Positions 31,800 to 43,010 of a stretch of 64,000 nt of DNA are shown one piece after another (within the stretch, counting starts at the first letter, position 1; each line of letters starts with the position of its first letter). The translations under genes were made by a program, and so were the position numbers. Origin of the DNA: Pelobates cultripes (taxonomy: Eukaryota; Chordata; Amphibia; Anura; Pelobatidae); the NCBI GenBank assembly GCA_933207985.1, contig OW240912.1:363438212-363502211 (forward strand). The letters are read 5' to 3'. Under the pieces are notes generated by a model. It ran no database searches, was not told the DNA's origin, and worked only from the letters and a program-made list of their open reading frames with translations.

Positions 31800-32468
31800 A
31801 TATAATAAGAAGCTTGTGAGGGCAACAATAGTAGAATGTTTTTATTAAAATGTTTTTGTGAATGAGACAATTAATCTTGAGGGGTCGTTATTAGAAGAAT
31901 TATAGTAAAACTATTTATCCTAGCCCTGTTTCTATATGTCCCACTGCTACAGGTGTGGAAAACAAATTAACTTTTTTTTTTTTTTAATGACTAACCTATA
32001 AATTCAGGGCACCTCTCCTGGTGCTAACTAATAAGACAAGTGCACAAATTAATAAATAATAGAAATGTTTATTGGGGTAGTTAAGTTATAATAAGAGATT
32101 ATCCAGGAAAATAATATTTTTTTTTTTTTCCAAGACATCACCTGGTAGCATTGAGAATGAGATTTGGGAAATAGAAGCAGTAGGACAGTCGATGCAGAAC
32201 AGTGTATAGAACTATTTTTCAAAGGCAACGTCCCCACCCAATTAGGTTTCAAAAAGGCATGTGAGTTGTTTTTTTTTTTTTTTTTTAAACTAGTCCTACG
32301 GGGGATTTCTACAGAGTATTCCAATATGAGATAGCACTTTTGGATATTTTACAGTGGTTATTCTTTAGTCTAAATCCTTATCTCTAAATTGAACAGATTT
32401 TCACATGATAATAAATCTCTCCACTATGTTTTATAACAGGAATGCGATTAGCTAATCATGCTGCTTAC

Positions 32469-32542
32469 TTATTATGGTAGTACTGGATGCATCAGAATGT
32501 AATGAATCATTATCTGAGCCATGATCATGGTTTGGTAGATCC
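32469..32542 (-). CDS. 74-nt beta exon, cassette 2
   Basis: Acceptor TTTTTTTTCCACAACAG, donor ATAATAA|GTAAGC. Takes one nucleotide and leaves one. Encodes 'DLPNHDHGSDNDSLHSDASS' and a short tail. Homologous to 18,323-18,393 plus one codon. With its alpha (62) and gamma (26) exons it makes 162 nt. Confidence 0.75.
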
Positions 32543-32969
32543 CTGTTGTGGAAAAAAAAAAGAGGGGGGGGGGGATTAAACAGCTGCATTGTATAGTTAT
32601 TCAAAAAAAGATGCTTTAAAATTAGTCTAATTCTATCTGCAGACTAGACGATGTTTTTACAATATGATGTGATCAACAAAGTGCAGTCACAGCTGTGACT
32701 TAATTCCATACTCTCCAAAACAGATAAAGATCTTAAATATAAAGGATAAAATTACATTAAAAAAAACACACACACACAATGAATTTATTATGCAAATTAT
32801 ATTTTTTTCATTTACCTAAATAATTTATGTAAATAACAGTCAGTATAATTCTCATGTTATCAACTATTAAGAGTACAATTCAAATTTTAGTGAACAAACC
32901 TCCTAATGATAACAGTTTTTTTTTAAACATAAAAAAAAAACTTACAATGCACTGTTCCAAATTTTATTA

Positions 32970-33165
32970 AAGGACACGGAGGCTCATATTATGCTTATCT
33001 CTTTCTTTATTATACCTCAGCAGCAAAGAGAAGGTATAAACATTCATAGAAAAAAGTTTTAACAGGTTCTCCAAGGGTTAACCCAACATCATACCCTTAA
33101 CCAATAGGAACAGTCCCTCTATCTATAACTATTCATGTGACCTTTCCTCTTCCTCTTTCTTTGCT
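32970..33165. repeat. DIRS 2 inverted terminal repeat, left
   Basis: From 'taaaggacacggaggc' to 'cctcttcctctttctttg'; the complement occurs at 38,384-38,582 with only a few differences next to the 'ggaggc' core. Confidence 0.85.
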
Positions 33166-34006
33166 GCTGCCTCAGCTAAGTACCATCTAATTTTAGCTCT
33201 CCTCAGAGCACCCTTTTGAATTTATATTGTATTTGTTTGTTTCTGTGTCTTTAATATTTTTATGTGATAGGTTTGTGTGGGTTAATTAGCCGGTTCTTGG
33301 AGCCGGCGCCTGTCTGCCTTTAGGGCAGATAGACGTTTTCACTGGGGTTCCCTCCCCCCCCCCGCGGCGGTTACCCCCCTCCCACACCTTACCGGGTAGT
33401 TTATTACCCGTTCTTCATTGCCCTCTGAGAGCCGCGGCGGCCGTTTTGCGGCGCGAGCGCTCTGAGTTCAGAGCCCGCTCGCGCATGCGCAATAACGGCC
33501 GCTTGCCACTGCGGCCATTTCCAGTAAGCCGGCCGTGCTTTGCCGCGCTTTTTTTTCCGCGCCCACCCTGTGACAGAGGGCGGGCGTTCTCTGATTGGCT
33601 AGCTGCATTGGCTGGCAGCTTACCAGTGCTCCCTGGCGGCCATTCCGGAGGGAACACTTGGTAAGCTGACAGCCTTTGTTTGTGCCTGCATCCTACCACT
33701 TACACTGTTCTCAGTGCTCTCTGCCCACAGTTGGTTTTCTGTTAACCCCTGCACAGGGTCACTAGGGGTATTTTTTGCTCTCACATTGGTGCCAGTCTGG
33801 TACAAATTTCATTGTGTCACTGGTATACCCTGCCTTTTAAGTGTCACTGCTCCCACACCCCAGGTGTCTTTGGTTACAACCTATCTGTCATGCAACACCT
33901 TAGGGACCACGGGGTTGCCACCCCCACTGATATCAATAAGGACACCATTCATCACGTGCCACAGATAACACGTCCATGCTCGCCACTGCGAGAAGACGTG
34001 GCATCC
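33166..34006 (+). promoter_or_regulatory. DIRS 2 leader with GC-rich putative promoter
   Basis: Leader before gag. The CpG-rich block at 33,420-33,600 contains cgcgcatgcgcaa (about 33,480), which fits the NRF-1 consensus, and several 'gcggcc' motifs, with a palindrome around 'gctctgagttcagagc'. Promoter function is inferred. Confidence 0.4.
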
Positions 34007-35037
34007 ATGGATCAGTTAAACTCGGAGGAGTTTCACTCACTCTTGGATGCAACCATGACCAAGCCGGTCACCCAAGCTATAGTCACGGCTATGGGGGCGA
34101 TGTCTGAGACCCTGACACAGTCCATTAGCAATGCCATACTGGCGTCTAACAGCCATCTCGGCGGACCCCGCTCCATGGCCCAGCCTGACAATCCTGTGCC
34201 CCTCAGCGGCCGTAAGGCTACGCAGAAGACCCACCATATGGGCAAAAACACCTCCAAAAACAGCACGATGGACAGGATACGCCCTGTCACTACTGAGGAC
34301 GTGGGGCCCCCACGCAAAAGAGCCACCCACCGGGCAAAAGCGGTGAGGACGTGGAAATGGGCAAAAGCCCAAACAGAGACATCCGACTCTGGTTCGGACA
34401 TAGAGGAGGTGGACCCCAAGATTGCCCAGTTCCTGGGTAAGGCTGGCTGGAAAGCCAAAAAAAGGGCTAGACTACTCCCTGCGCCACTGCCAGGATAAGG
34501 TGCTCGACTCCTTGGGCCCTAGCGCAAAGATCTTCGACTTGGTCGAAGAGACAATCTCAGGTGGCGCACCACTAGACCCCTTAGTGATCCGAGAGTGGGC
34601 ACAACGCTCTATCTGCCTCATCGGCAATTCAAATGCCGCACTTAGTACTGAGAGGCGGAAGGCAATTCTCATGAAAATAGACCCCAAACTGGTCAACATG
34701 GCCATAACCGAGCCTGGACCCCAGGCAAAAGACCTCCTTTTCGGAGATAATTTTGTAAAGGAGCTGGGCACCTACGTGAGCACATTTACAGCCCTGGATA
34801 AGGCACAAACAAACCTAAAACGGGTGTTCTCCCCGAAGGTTTTTGGAGGGGCTGGCAGGTACAGGGGCCGCCTGTCCAGCCGCCCACCACGGAGCTCCCA
34901 CCGGGGCTACCGGGGCCCCACGACACCAAGAGTCCCACAGGCGGAGACCAGAACCCCCGCACCTTTCTTCCCGGTCAGGGGCAGATCATGGCAGCCCAGA
35001 GGTCACAGGGGTGCCACATACGGCCGACGACCTTATG
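34007..35037 (+). pseudogene. DIRS 2 gag, frameshifted and internally shortened
   Basis: Starts at the Met at 34,007 (MDQLNSEEFHSLL). The first frame ends at 34,498. The conserved core 'HCQDKVLDSLGPSAKIF', 'STERRKAILMKIDPKLV' and 'FGDNFVKELGTYVSTF' continues in another frame from about 34,465. Relative to DIRS 1, about 100 residues (the 'FDPRNLRHPRSG...RGGRDPRKG' region) are missing. The C-terminal Arg/Gly-rich stretch ends at 'GRRPYG', where the intron-like segment begins. Confidence 0.75.
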
Positions 35038-35080
35038 GTAAGTGCTTTTCCTTTTCCCCTCTCTCATACCTCGCACGTAG
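35038..35080 (+). promoter_or_regulatory. 43-nt intron-like segment between Gag and RT frames (DIRS 2)
   Basis: Begins GTAAGT, has a long pyrimidine run (cttttccttttcccctctctc), 'ctcatac' as a possible branch site, and ends in TAG. Removing 35,038-35,080 joins the Gag frame to the RT frame at 'GGRLSKFIGAW', the same junction and the same 43 nt as in DIRS 1. Confidence 0.5.
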
Positions 35081-37091
35081 GGGGCAGACTTTCCAAATTT
35101 ATCGGGGCATGGCACAGACTCACGTCCGATGCCTGGATTCTCGACACAGTAGCGGGGTACCATATAGAATTCGTCACACACCCAATCCAATCCACAATGC
35201 CACGGCGGATGGTGTTCGCCCCTCAGGACAGGGAACTGGTGTCGAAAGAAATCATAGCTCTGGCGGAGAAGGGTGCGATCTATCAGGTCGCGCCCCACTC
35301 CCCAGGGTTCGTAAGCAATCTGTTCCTGGTCCCCAAGAAAGGCGGTGGGATAAGACCGGTGATCAATCTTCGCCCACTCAATACATTTGTACGATACCAC
35401 CACTTCAAAATGGAAGGGATTCATTGCCTGCGAGATCTTCTCAGGCTGGGGGATTGGATGGTAAAATTAGACCTCCAAGATGCATATCTCACCATCCCCA
35501 TTGCAAAGGAGTGTCAGCATCTCCTACAATTCAGTTGGGACTCCCAGACCTGGAGGTTTCAGTGCCTTCCGTTTGGCCTATCGTCAGCACCATGGTGCTT
35601 TACAAAACTGCTGAAGCCAGTGGTTGCGCTACTGCGCAGCAGGGGCGTCCCCATGATCATATATCTGGACGATATGCTGATCATGGCCCAAGACACCCTA
35701 TTGCTACTACAACATTTAGATTGGACAGTAACTTTACTACAGAACCTGGGATTCCTAATCAATTGGGAGAAGTCGGTACTAACCCCCTCCCAGTCCTTAG
35801 AATTCCTAGGGTTCGAAATAGGGTCGGTCTTAGGGACCCTAAGCCTGCCACCCACAAAGATGAAAATCATCAAGAAGGAGATCCGCAGAACATTGGCTCG
35901 ACCAACACTTACGGTCAGACAACTAGCCAGGATAATTGGACTCCTCTCCGCTTCCATACAAGCGATCTTCCCAGGGCCTTTACACTACAGGGCCCTACAG
36001 CGACTAAAAGCCGCACAACTGCGCTCAGGACACTCCTACTCAGACTCTGTGCCACTCGATCACACAGCCAAGGAGGAGCTCAGGTGGTGGCTGCAGCACA
36101 TGGAAGCGTGGAACGGCAGAGCAATCTTCGGCAACAACCCAGATTGCGTAATAGAATCAGATGCCAGCACACGGGCCTGGGAGCGCGCTGTGGACATACC
36201 TCCACGGGCGGAAAATGGTCCCAAGCAGAAAGGACACTACATATCAACTGCCTGGAATTAATGGCGGGTTCGTTTGCACTGAAGAGCCTCCTAGGTCCCG
36301 CAACACATTGCTCCATCATCCTGAGAATGGACAACGTCTCAGCCGTCCAATACATCAACCGCCTCGGCGGCACCAAGTCCAAAATTTTAGCAGATTTAGC
36401 CACAGAATTTTGGCAGTTTTGCTTAGAACGCAGCATCACAGTACGAGCCGAATACATCCCGGGACTTTCGAACACCGTAGCAGATTGGAACTCCAGACAT
36501 CTGCGGGATACCAGCGATTGGTGCCTGAACCGAGAGACGTTCCTACGATTACACACTCTATGGGGTCCGATATATATAGACCTGTTTGCGTCTCGGTTGA
36601 ATACACAACTCCCGGAATTCTTCAGCTGGAGACCGGACCCAGACGCGTTAGCTACGGACGCATTCCTACAACCATGGCCGAACAAACGATTATACGTGTT
36701 CCCACCGTTCGCCCTACTGGCACGAACGCTAGTGCACCTCGACCGCACACGGACGTCCCTAGTCCTCATAGCTCCATTCTGGACTGCACAGCCTTGGTTC
36801 CCTTTACTCATGGAGATGTCCATAGATCTCCCCAGACTGCTGCCCGAGGATCCACATCTCCTCTCAGACCCAGATGGGAACCCACACCCTCTGATGGCGC
36901 AAGGACAACTCAGGTTGTTAGCGTGGCTCCTTTCCGGGGTCCCTGGGTCGTGCCAAACGTTCCGCAAACAACTCTCGAACTCCTGGCGGGAGCTTGGGCT
37001 CCGGGAACACGACGATCCTACTCTAAAGCTTGGAACATCTGGAGTGGTTGGTGCATGGAACAACACGTGGATCCCGTATGTGCCACTGTAA
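35081..37091 (+). pseudogene. DIRS 2 RT, RNase H and methyltransferase-like region, one frameshift
   Basis: RT is in one frame up to about 36,170 ('IRPVINLRPLN', 'KLDLQDAYLTIPI', 'FGLSSAPWCFTKLLKP', YLDD at about 35,662-35,673, 'ESDAS'). RNase H and methyltransferase-like parts continue in a second frame to 37,091 ('INCLELMAGSFA', 'RMDNVSAVQYINRLGG', 'TVADWNSRH', 'IDLFASRLN', 'FPPFALLARTL'). The frameshift falls right after the first RNase H Asp. All RT and RNase H catalytic residues are otherwise kept. In normal elements this would be one protein. Confidence 0.85.
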
Positions 37092-37876
37092 ACCACCTGT
37101 TGTGTTTCCTTACACACCTATACGACCAAGGATTGGCATATCGGACCATCAATGTATACAGGTCAGCGATCTCGGCGGGACACACTGGTATAGAAGGATT
37201 TCCAGCAGGCAAGCATCTGTTGGTATGCAAGCTCTTACGCGGTATTCGATTGGCAAGACCACCGCGACCCCGTTATAGTACGGTATGGGACGTGAATGTG
37301 GTCTTAAATCTTTTGGAACTATGGCCACAGAACTCTGACCTCACGTTGAAACAACTTTCAGCGAAATTGGCCATGCTCTTATGCCTAATATCCTGCAAAA
37401 GAGTCTCGGATGTCCGGGCATTGGACGTCGACGCACGCACGTTCACTCCAACGGGAGTAACTTTCAACATTTCCAGACGTACAAAATCAGCGACAACATC
37501 AGTGTCATATCCAGCATTCCCGCACAACAAAAATCTGTGCCCAGTTGCCTGCCTCAAGGAATACGAAACACGGACACAGGCATTTCGAAACTCGGGACAA
37601 CATGAACTATTTCTGGCCGTCAATTCACCACACCAGCCAGTATCTTCCATAACGATAGCCCGATGGGTGAAGTGGATAATGGCCTCTGCAAACATAGATA
37701 CTTCGGTATATGGGGCACACTCCACTCGAGGAGCTATGGCATCTAAAGTATTCAACTTGGGATGCAGACTGGAAGATTTGTTACGGACGGCAGATTGGTC
37801 CCATGAATCCACCTTTAAGGAATATTATTTTCACCCTACAGACCACGTAGCATCAAGAGTCATTGCACAGCTTTGA
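36930..37876 (+). CDS. DIRS 2 tyrosine recombinase
   Basis: About 310 residues at the end of a longer open frame that starts at 36,161. Key residues: Arg in 'CKRVSDVRAL', His and Arg in 'AHSTRGA', Trp and His in 'ADWSHES', and the nucleophile Tyr in 'FKEYYF'. 'AWAPGTRRSYSKAWNIW' marks the N-terminal core-binding region. All catalytic positions look intact. The frame upstream over RNase H is open although it is the shadow frame. The enzyme would integrate the circular cDNA. Confidence 0.85.
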
Positions 37877-37882
37877 ACTTTG

Positions 37883-37982
37883 AGCATAATATGAGCCTCC
37901 GTGTCCTTTAATAAAATTTCCAGATTTTACTAATTACATGACGTAAAGTCATGATTTTATAAAGGACACGGAGGCGAATATT
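37883..37982. repeat. DIRS 2 internal complementary region
   Basis: The first half is the complement of the left end (from 'cataatatgagcctccg'), the second half the complement of the right end ('cacggaggcgaatatt'), joined at 'aaatttccag'. It starts a few bases after the recombinase stop. A CRE-like palindrome, catgacgtaaagtcatg, lies in the middle and also near the right terminus. Confidence 0.9.
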
Positions 37983-38383
37983 GGCCCACCCGGTAAGTAT
38001 ATCAGGCATATATCAGCGAAAGTAGAGTGACATGCCCACCCAATAAACAATAAAATAAGGGTCATTGTGGTGTCTTATTTCGTCTCGATTTAATTCGTTT
38101 TTTTTTTTTATTTAAGACAACTGTACTAGTGAGTCTGTAGTACATCAGGCTTATGCTAAGATTTAGTCACTAACGTTGTGGCAAACAGTTCCTCAGACCA
38201 CATTTTACCATATTTTTCTCTATCCCATTACAGTTTAATTCGCAATACGCGACATCCTGGATGACCAGTTGTCACCGCAGTTTACGCGGACAAGTTCTTA
38301 CAAGTTCGGGATATGGGAAAGTTCGACACAACGGATGAAGTGTTCCAGTGTCTTCTCAAGTTATAATGATACAGCTTCGGCAT

Positions 38384-38582
38384 GACCAAAGAAAGAGGAA
38401 GAGGAAAGGTCACATGAATAGTTATAGATAGAGGGACTGTTCCTATTGGTTAAGGGTATGATGTTGGGTTAACCCTTGGAGAACCTGTTAAAACTTTTTT
38501 TTCTATGAATGTTTATACCTTCTCTTTGCTGCTGAGGTATAATAAAGAAAGAGATAAGCATAATATTCGCCTCCGTGTCCTT
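38384..38582. repeat. DIRS 2 inverted terminal repeat, right
   Basis: Complement of 32,970-33,165. The unique terminal segment runs on to about 38,629, where Tc1-like sequence resumes. Confidence 0.85.
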
Positions 38583-38816
38583 TATAAAATCATGACTTTA
38601 CGTCATGTAATTAGTAAAATCTGGAAATTATTATGCACAGTAAGTTTCAAAACACTTTATAGGTTGTAAAGAACTGAAAATTGTCATTAACTGTGTTTGC
38701 AGCATATTTACTGAAATCAAAAGCTATTTCAATCAAACTTATAACATTTTAACTTTTTAAACATTTTAACAGGTCACATTACATTTTAACATAGGACCCC
38801 TTATTTGATAGCAGCT

Positions 38817-39789
38817 TCACAAGTCTTGCATCCATTGAGCTTGTGAGTTTTTGGACAGTTTCTGCTTGAATTTGTAAGATGTCAGAATAGCCTCCCAGAG
38901 CTGCTGTTTGGATGTAAACTGCCTCCCACCCTCATAGATCTTTTGCTTGAGGATGCTCCAAAGGTTCTCAATCGGATTGAGGTCAGGGGAGGATGGAGGC
39001 CACACCATGACTTTCTCTCCTTTTATCCCCATAGCAGCCATTGATGCAGAGGTATTCTTTGCAGCACGAGATGGTGCATTGTCATGCATGAAGATGATTT
39101 TATTACAGAAACCATAGTTCTTCTTTCTGTACCAGGGAAGAAGGTGGTCAGTCAGAAACTCCACATACTTTGCAGAGGTCACCTTTACACCTTCGGGCAC
39201 CCTAAAGGGGCCGACCAGCTCTCTTCCCAGGACTCCGGCCCAAAACATGACTCCACCACCGCCTTGCTGACGTCACAGCCTTGTTGGAACAGGGTGGTGG
39301 TCCATCAACCATCCACTACTCCATCCATTTGGACCATCCAGGGTTGCACGGCACTCATTAGTAAAAAGGACTGTTTGAAAATTAGTCTTCATGTATTTTT
39401 CTGCCCAATGCAGCCGTTTCTGCTTGTGAGCATTGGTTAGTGGCGGCCGAACAGAAGGTTTATGCACAGTTGCAAGACTCTGGAGGACTCTACACCTTGA
39501 TGTCCGTGGGACTCCAGAGGCACCAGCACCCTCAACATATCTGTTTGCTGCTATGTAATGGTATTTTAGCAGCTGCTCTCTTGATCCAATGCATGGATCT
39601 GGCAGAAATCTTCCTCAATGTGCCTTTATCTGCACAAACCCATCTGTGCTCTGAATCAGCCACAAATCTCTTAATAGTGTGATGATCACGCTTACGTTTT
39701 CGTGAAATATCTAATGTTTTCATACCTCGTTCAAGGCATTGAACTATTTCACTCTTTTCGGCAGCAGAGAGATCCTTTTTCTTCCCCAT
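38817..39789 (-). pseudogene. Tc1-like transposase, frameshifted and mutated
   Basis: Three frames in order. 39,789-39,532 carries the N-terminal helix-turn-helix ('MGKKKDLSAAEKSEIVQCLE'). 39,467-39,273 carries the first catalytic region. 39,248-38,817 carries the DDE core ('IIFMHDNAPSRA' and 'SPDLNPIENLWSILKQKIYE', the D34E spacing). The first catalytic Asp appears changed to Asn ('LFTNECRATLDG'). The enzyme would cut and paste the element at TA; this copy is dead. Confidence 0.85.
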
Positions 39790-40010
39790 ATTGCATGAAA
39801 ATGGTGCTCTGCTTAATAATGTGGAACACCCTCCTTTAGTAGTTTTTCCTTAAATTGGGCTCACCAATTTAATTATCACAGGTGTCCGAGATTGTTTTCA
39901 GTGATCAAAAGAGCCCTGAGACACAATGCCATCCATGAGTTAAACTGAAAAACAAAATATTTAATTTTTGTGACACTTAAATAGAATTTGTATAATTATT
40001 TGGAACAGGG

Positions 40011-40474
40011 TGTAAGCACAGACCACCCTTGGGTCTGTGTGCAGTTGTTTTGGTGTTCCCCTGGAGTACAGAGCCAGCTCCTAACTTAAGTGAGTTGACT
40101 ATCCTCACCTGTGGAATTCCCCTGAATCATCTCTTGTCTGCCTGAAACAGGTCTTCATCTTTGATTGACCCCTGCAGTACTGTTTCTAAGTTGGTTAACC
40201 CCTGCAATGCTCTCCCAGCTTTGATTTATTTCCTGCAATTCAAATACAGCTTCAATCAAGTTTCTCTTCATTTACCAAGTGCTGGAACTCTGGTAAAATG
40301 ACTTTATTTTCCTTAAGGACTCTGATTTTATTATTGAAGGAATTGCATTGTTTATTCATGCGTTGGGATTTGCCTCATTTGTTTGCTTTTCAAAAATAAA
40401 AACCTTTTTAATTCATTGACTGTGCAAGAATACATCTCTGCATACGGAACCCATTCACCCCCATACCCGTGACA
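40011..40474 (+). mobile_element. older solo LTR of the 31,157-31,799 family
   Basis: Shares 'gagccagctcctaactt', 'aataaaaacctttt', 'gactgtgcaagaatacatc' and the CCCGTGACA end with the first LTR. The 5' end is decayed (tgtaagcac) and lies right at the Tc1-like end. No target duplication visible. Confidence 0.7.
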
Positions 40475-40855
40475 CAAGTACAACACATCTAAAAATAGGT
40501 TTACAAAAACCCACAAATGTAAACTTTATAACATAAACTGGTTTATATGACTTTTTTAAATGTCCTTGCTTTGAATAGCTGTGGACATAAGTTCATAGGG
40601 GGAGGATATGAGAGTGAAGTCTTTTTGATTGAAATGGCTGCAAATTTCCAAGTCCAATACTGAATCTTAAAATATCACGGTGGTCCATTATGGAAGATGT
40701 CCCTTTGGTGCAAATGCTGGGGGATCTACATGTAGTTTAGAAAGATGGCCCATCAATAATCATGCTATATTCATTAATATCACTCTAATGTCATGGGATT
40801 TCTTCTGTTACACAGAAGAGAGTTCTTTACAGCGATGGACCTACCACTGGTGCAG
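40475..40855. other. intron, no feature seen
   Basis: No coding or repeat structure that I can support. Confidence 0.4.
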
Positions 40856-40859
40856 CTAT

Positions 40860-41045
40860 AAACACACGCCTGCATTGAAACGCCAACACTACATACAAGC
40901 ACACCCCTAAATTCAAAAGCAAACACTACACACATGCACCACTGCTTGCAAATGGTAACAGTACATAAAAACACACAACTGCAGTCAAATGCCAACACTA
41001 CACACAAATACACCCCAACATTCACAGACACTCCATACAAAAATA
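40860..41045. repeat. CA-rich degenerate tandem repeat (about 40-bp unit)
   Basis: Four or five related units of the form 'aaacgccaacactacatac...cacacccc'. Frames through it are repeat artefacts. Confidence 0.6.
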
Positions 41046-42395
41046 TGCTTTTGCTCAGGCTACTTCTCTCTGTGTTAAGCCTAGCCAACTACTGTGACAG
41101 ACCGCCTGGCACCCCGACAAGGAGCCTCCCTCAGTCGATGCTCCTAGTGCTCACTGAGGACACCAAGCACTCCACCAGACACCATCAGCACTGTAGTCCC
41201 CATGTCCAGAGTTACAGCTTGGCTGGGAACTCGCCATCCTCCACCCACCCTGGACCCAAGAGCAGGATCCAGCTTCCAGTGGGTGAACCTCCTCTATTCC
41301 AGAGAGTGTAGAAGGAACAGCTCTTATAAGAGCTAGTGATTATAATCCCAAGGGAGTATTGTGATATAGCAATCCCCAGGGTAGATACAGCCGTTTCCCC
41401 CACACATGGATGAGATTCTATGTTGAGGGTAAGCAGAACTCAATTTTAATGGTGCCACACTGGCCTTTTATGACAGTCCCCATGCAAGGGGTACGCCCAC
41501 ATGGACCTTGTTGGGGAGAGGGACACAAAGGCACAGACCAATAAGAATAGTGATTAAATGCATGACACTCATTGTCAGGGATCTTACCTGGAGTGGGAGT
41601 CCGGCACGCAGAGTTAGAGCACCCTTTGCAATTCAACACAGGCCGAGGGGACTCAAGACAGAAATCCCCAAGGCTGTGACACGGTGCACTGGGGCTGAAA
41701 TAACCAGTGCTTCCTGGAACACAGTACAGATAAGGGATATTCAGAAGAGTAGTCAGTAACAGAATCAGAAGTCAGGACAGGCGGCAATCAGGCAAAAACA
41801 GTAGACGAGCAGAGGATCAAAACAAGGAGTCAGATGAATAGCAGTGAAACCAAACAGGAACAGGAAACACGATCTGACAACGAGAACCAGCCTTGCGGGA
41901 TTTAAATAGGGAGTCTCAGCCAATCATCAGGGAACCAGGAACAGGTGTGCAAATGTCCAGAACTAGAGATTCAGACAGCATGAACCCAGGAACCACATGA
42001 AAACCTGCACGACCTCAGGGGCAACGACTGTAGAAGGCTGAGTGTAGCGGAGATGCAATATTCCCCAGGTTGTCTCCGCTTATAATCCAAGTGAGGCTCA
42101 GGAACAAGTAAATAATAAATCCATAGGCAAAGTTTCCAGCAGGTAAAATAGCAGCAACCTCCCCACAGCAATCCCAATAACTGGACGACACACAGTTTCA
42201 GGAGCAGAACTGACAAGCCTTTAATCACAGTCTCCTTATAAAGCATGCTCCCATGCAAGGGAGGGATTTACAATAATTATTACAGTAGCCAATCCTGTCC
42301 TGGTAACCTCCCACATATCTCCTCCCCTCAGCCAGCATCATAATCCCCTCATCCAGTACACCAATTCCCCCCGTTTCTGGATGTACCCCTAAACG

Positions 42396-42495
42396 NNNNN
42401 NNNNNNNNNNNNNNNNNNNNNNNNNNNNNNNNNNNNNNNNNNNNNNNNNNNNNNNNNNNNNNNNNNNNNNNNNNNNNNNNNNNNNNNNNNNNNNN
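42396..42495. other. assembly gap (100 N)
   Basis: A run of N, 100 long, so it is likely a placeholder of unknown size. From the structure of element B the missing DNA should be several kb. Confidence 0.95.
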
Positions 42496-43010
42496 ATAGG
42501 CTTCCGCCGCCTTCCCTGTGAGCTTTCCTGCTAAAATAGGCACCCACTCATCTGGGCTAATATTATGCAAGGCACACAGCCTTTCAAAGTCTTGGAGAAA
42601 AGCATCTATATCTTCCTCTGCTTCGATATAGGTTTTAAAAGCTTGGTAAGGGATTTTTGTCTTACCCTGTGTGATGGTAGTTGTGGTAGCATTCCTCTCC
42701 AGCTGCAGTAGTGGCCTTTGGCGCAGTATAAACTCCTGTACCTCTGACATTGTCCTGGATATAATATCCGTTGTTGGATTCTCTCCATAAAAGGACAGCC
42801 TGAACTGCACCTCTCTCCGGAACTCTTCTTTTTCATCTGCTGCACTCTGTTGCTCAGGGATTACCCTGTCCTCCTGCTGGTATTCAGCCATCACTTCTGC
42901 AATGAGGATTGCTTTCTTTTTGTTGCTGGCTGCAATGCCTTTCGCTTCTAGGAGATCTTTTAGCGTGGATCTTTTAAGCTTGGCATAATCACTCTCCATC
43001 CGTATTCCAT
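42496..43010 (-). CDS. element B gag, N-terminal part
   Basis: Minus-strand frame starting at the Met of 'MESDYAKLKRSTLKDLLEAK' (about 43,003) and open up to the gap. It holds a basic N-terminal helix, a Glu/Gln-rich linker, and a capsid-like stretch 'DIDAFLQDFERLCALHNIS' and 'WVPILAGKLTGKAAEAY', the style of Gypsy-type Gag capsids. The frame also runs upstream through LTR DNA, which I take as chance. Confidence 0.7.

Larger units (their letters stand above)
27650..32900. repeat. segmental duplication, copy 2 (exon cassette 2)
   Basis: Homologous to 17,150-18,600 in exons and introns but expanded by an L1-derived insertion (28,308-31,104) and a solo LTR (31,157-31,799). Matching intron landmarks include 'agaagaatattacacag' near 31,120 against 'agaaggatattacaaag' near 17,664, and 'acatcacctggtagcat' near 32,134 against 'atatcacctggtaccat' near 17,987. 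Confidence 0.75.
32960..38629 (+). mobile_element. DIRS-type retrotransposon 2, complete ends but broken genes
   Basis: A 5.67-kb element. Inverted terminal repeats at about 32,970-33,165 and 38,384-38,582 are nearly identical over about 190 bp, with an internal complementary region at 37,883-37,982. Gene order is gag, RT, RNase H, methyltransferase-like, recombinase. Gag has an internal deletion and frame change near 34,465, and a 1-nt indel at about 36,165-36,175 separates RT from RNase H. The identical ends with broken genes suggest it moved recently, perhaps with help from intact relatives. It lies antisense to the host gene. Confidence 0.9.
32950..40013 (-). mobile_element. Tc1-like transposon, split by DIRS 2
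   Basis: The right terminal repeat (complement 'CCTGTTCCAAATAATTATAC', about 39,989-40,010) matches a left terminal repeat divided into 'cactgttccaaa' (32,949-32,960) and 'attatgcacagtaag' (38,629 on). DIRS 2 therefore landed inside the left terminal repeat. Without DIRS 2 the element is about 1.4 kb with a minus-strand transposase at 39,789-38,817. TA flanks are plausible. Confidence 0.8.

Noticed and set aside
36080..37117. 345-codon minus frame over DIRS 2
   Set aside because: Lies wholly antisense to RNase H and recombinase coding sequence and lacks any motif; low stop density comes from codon bias of the sense strand.
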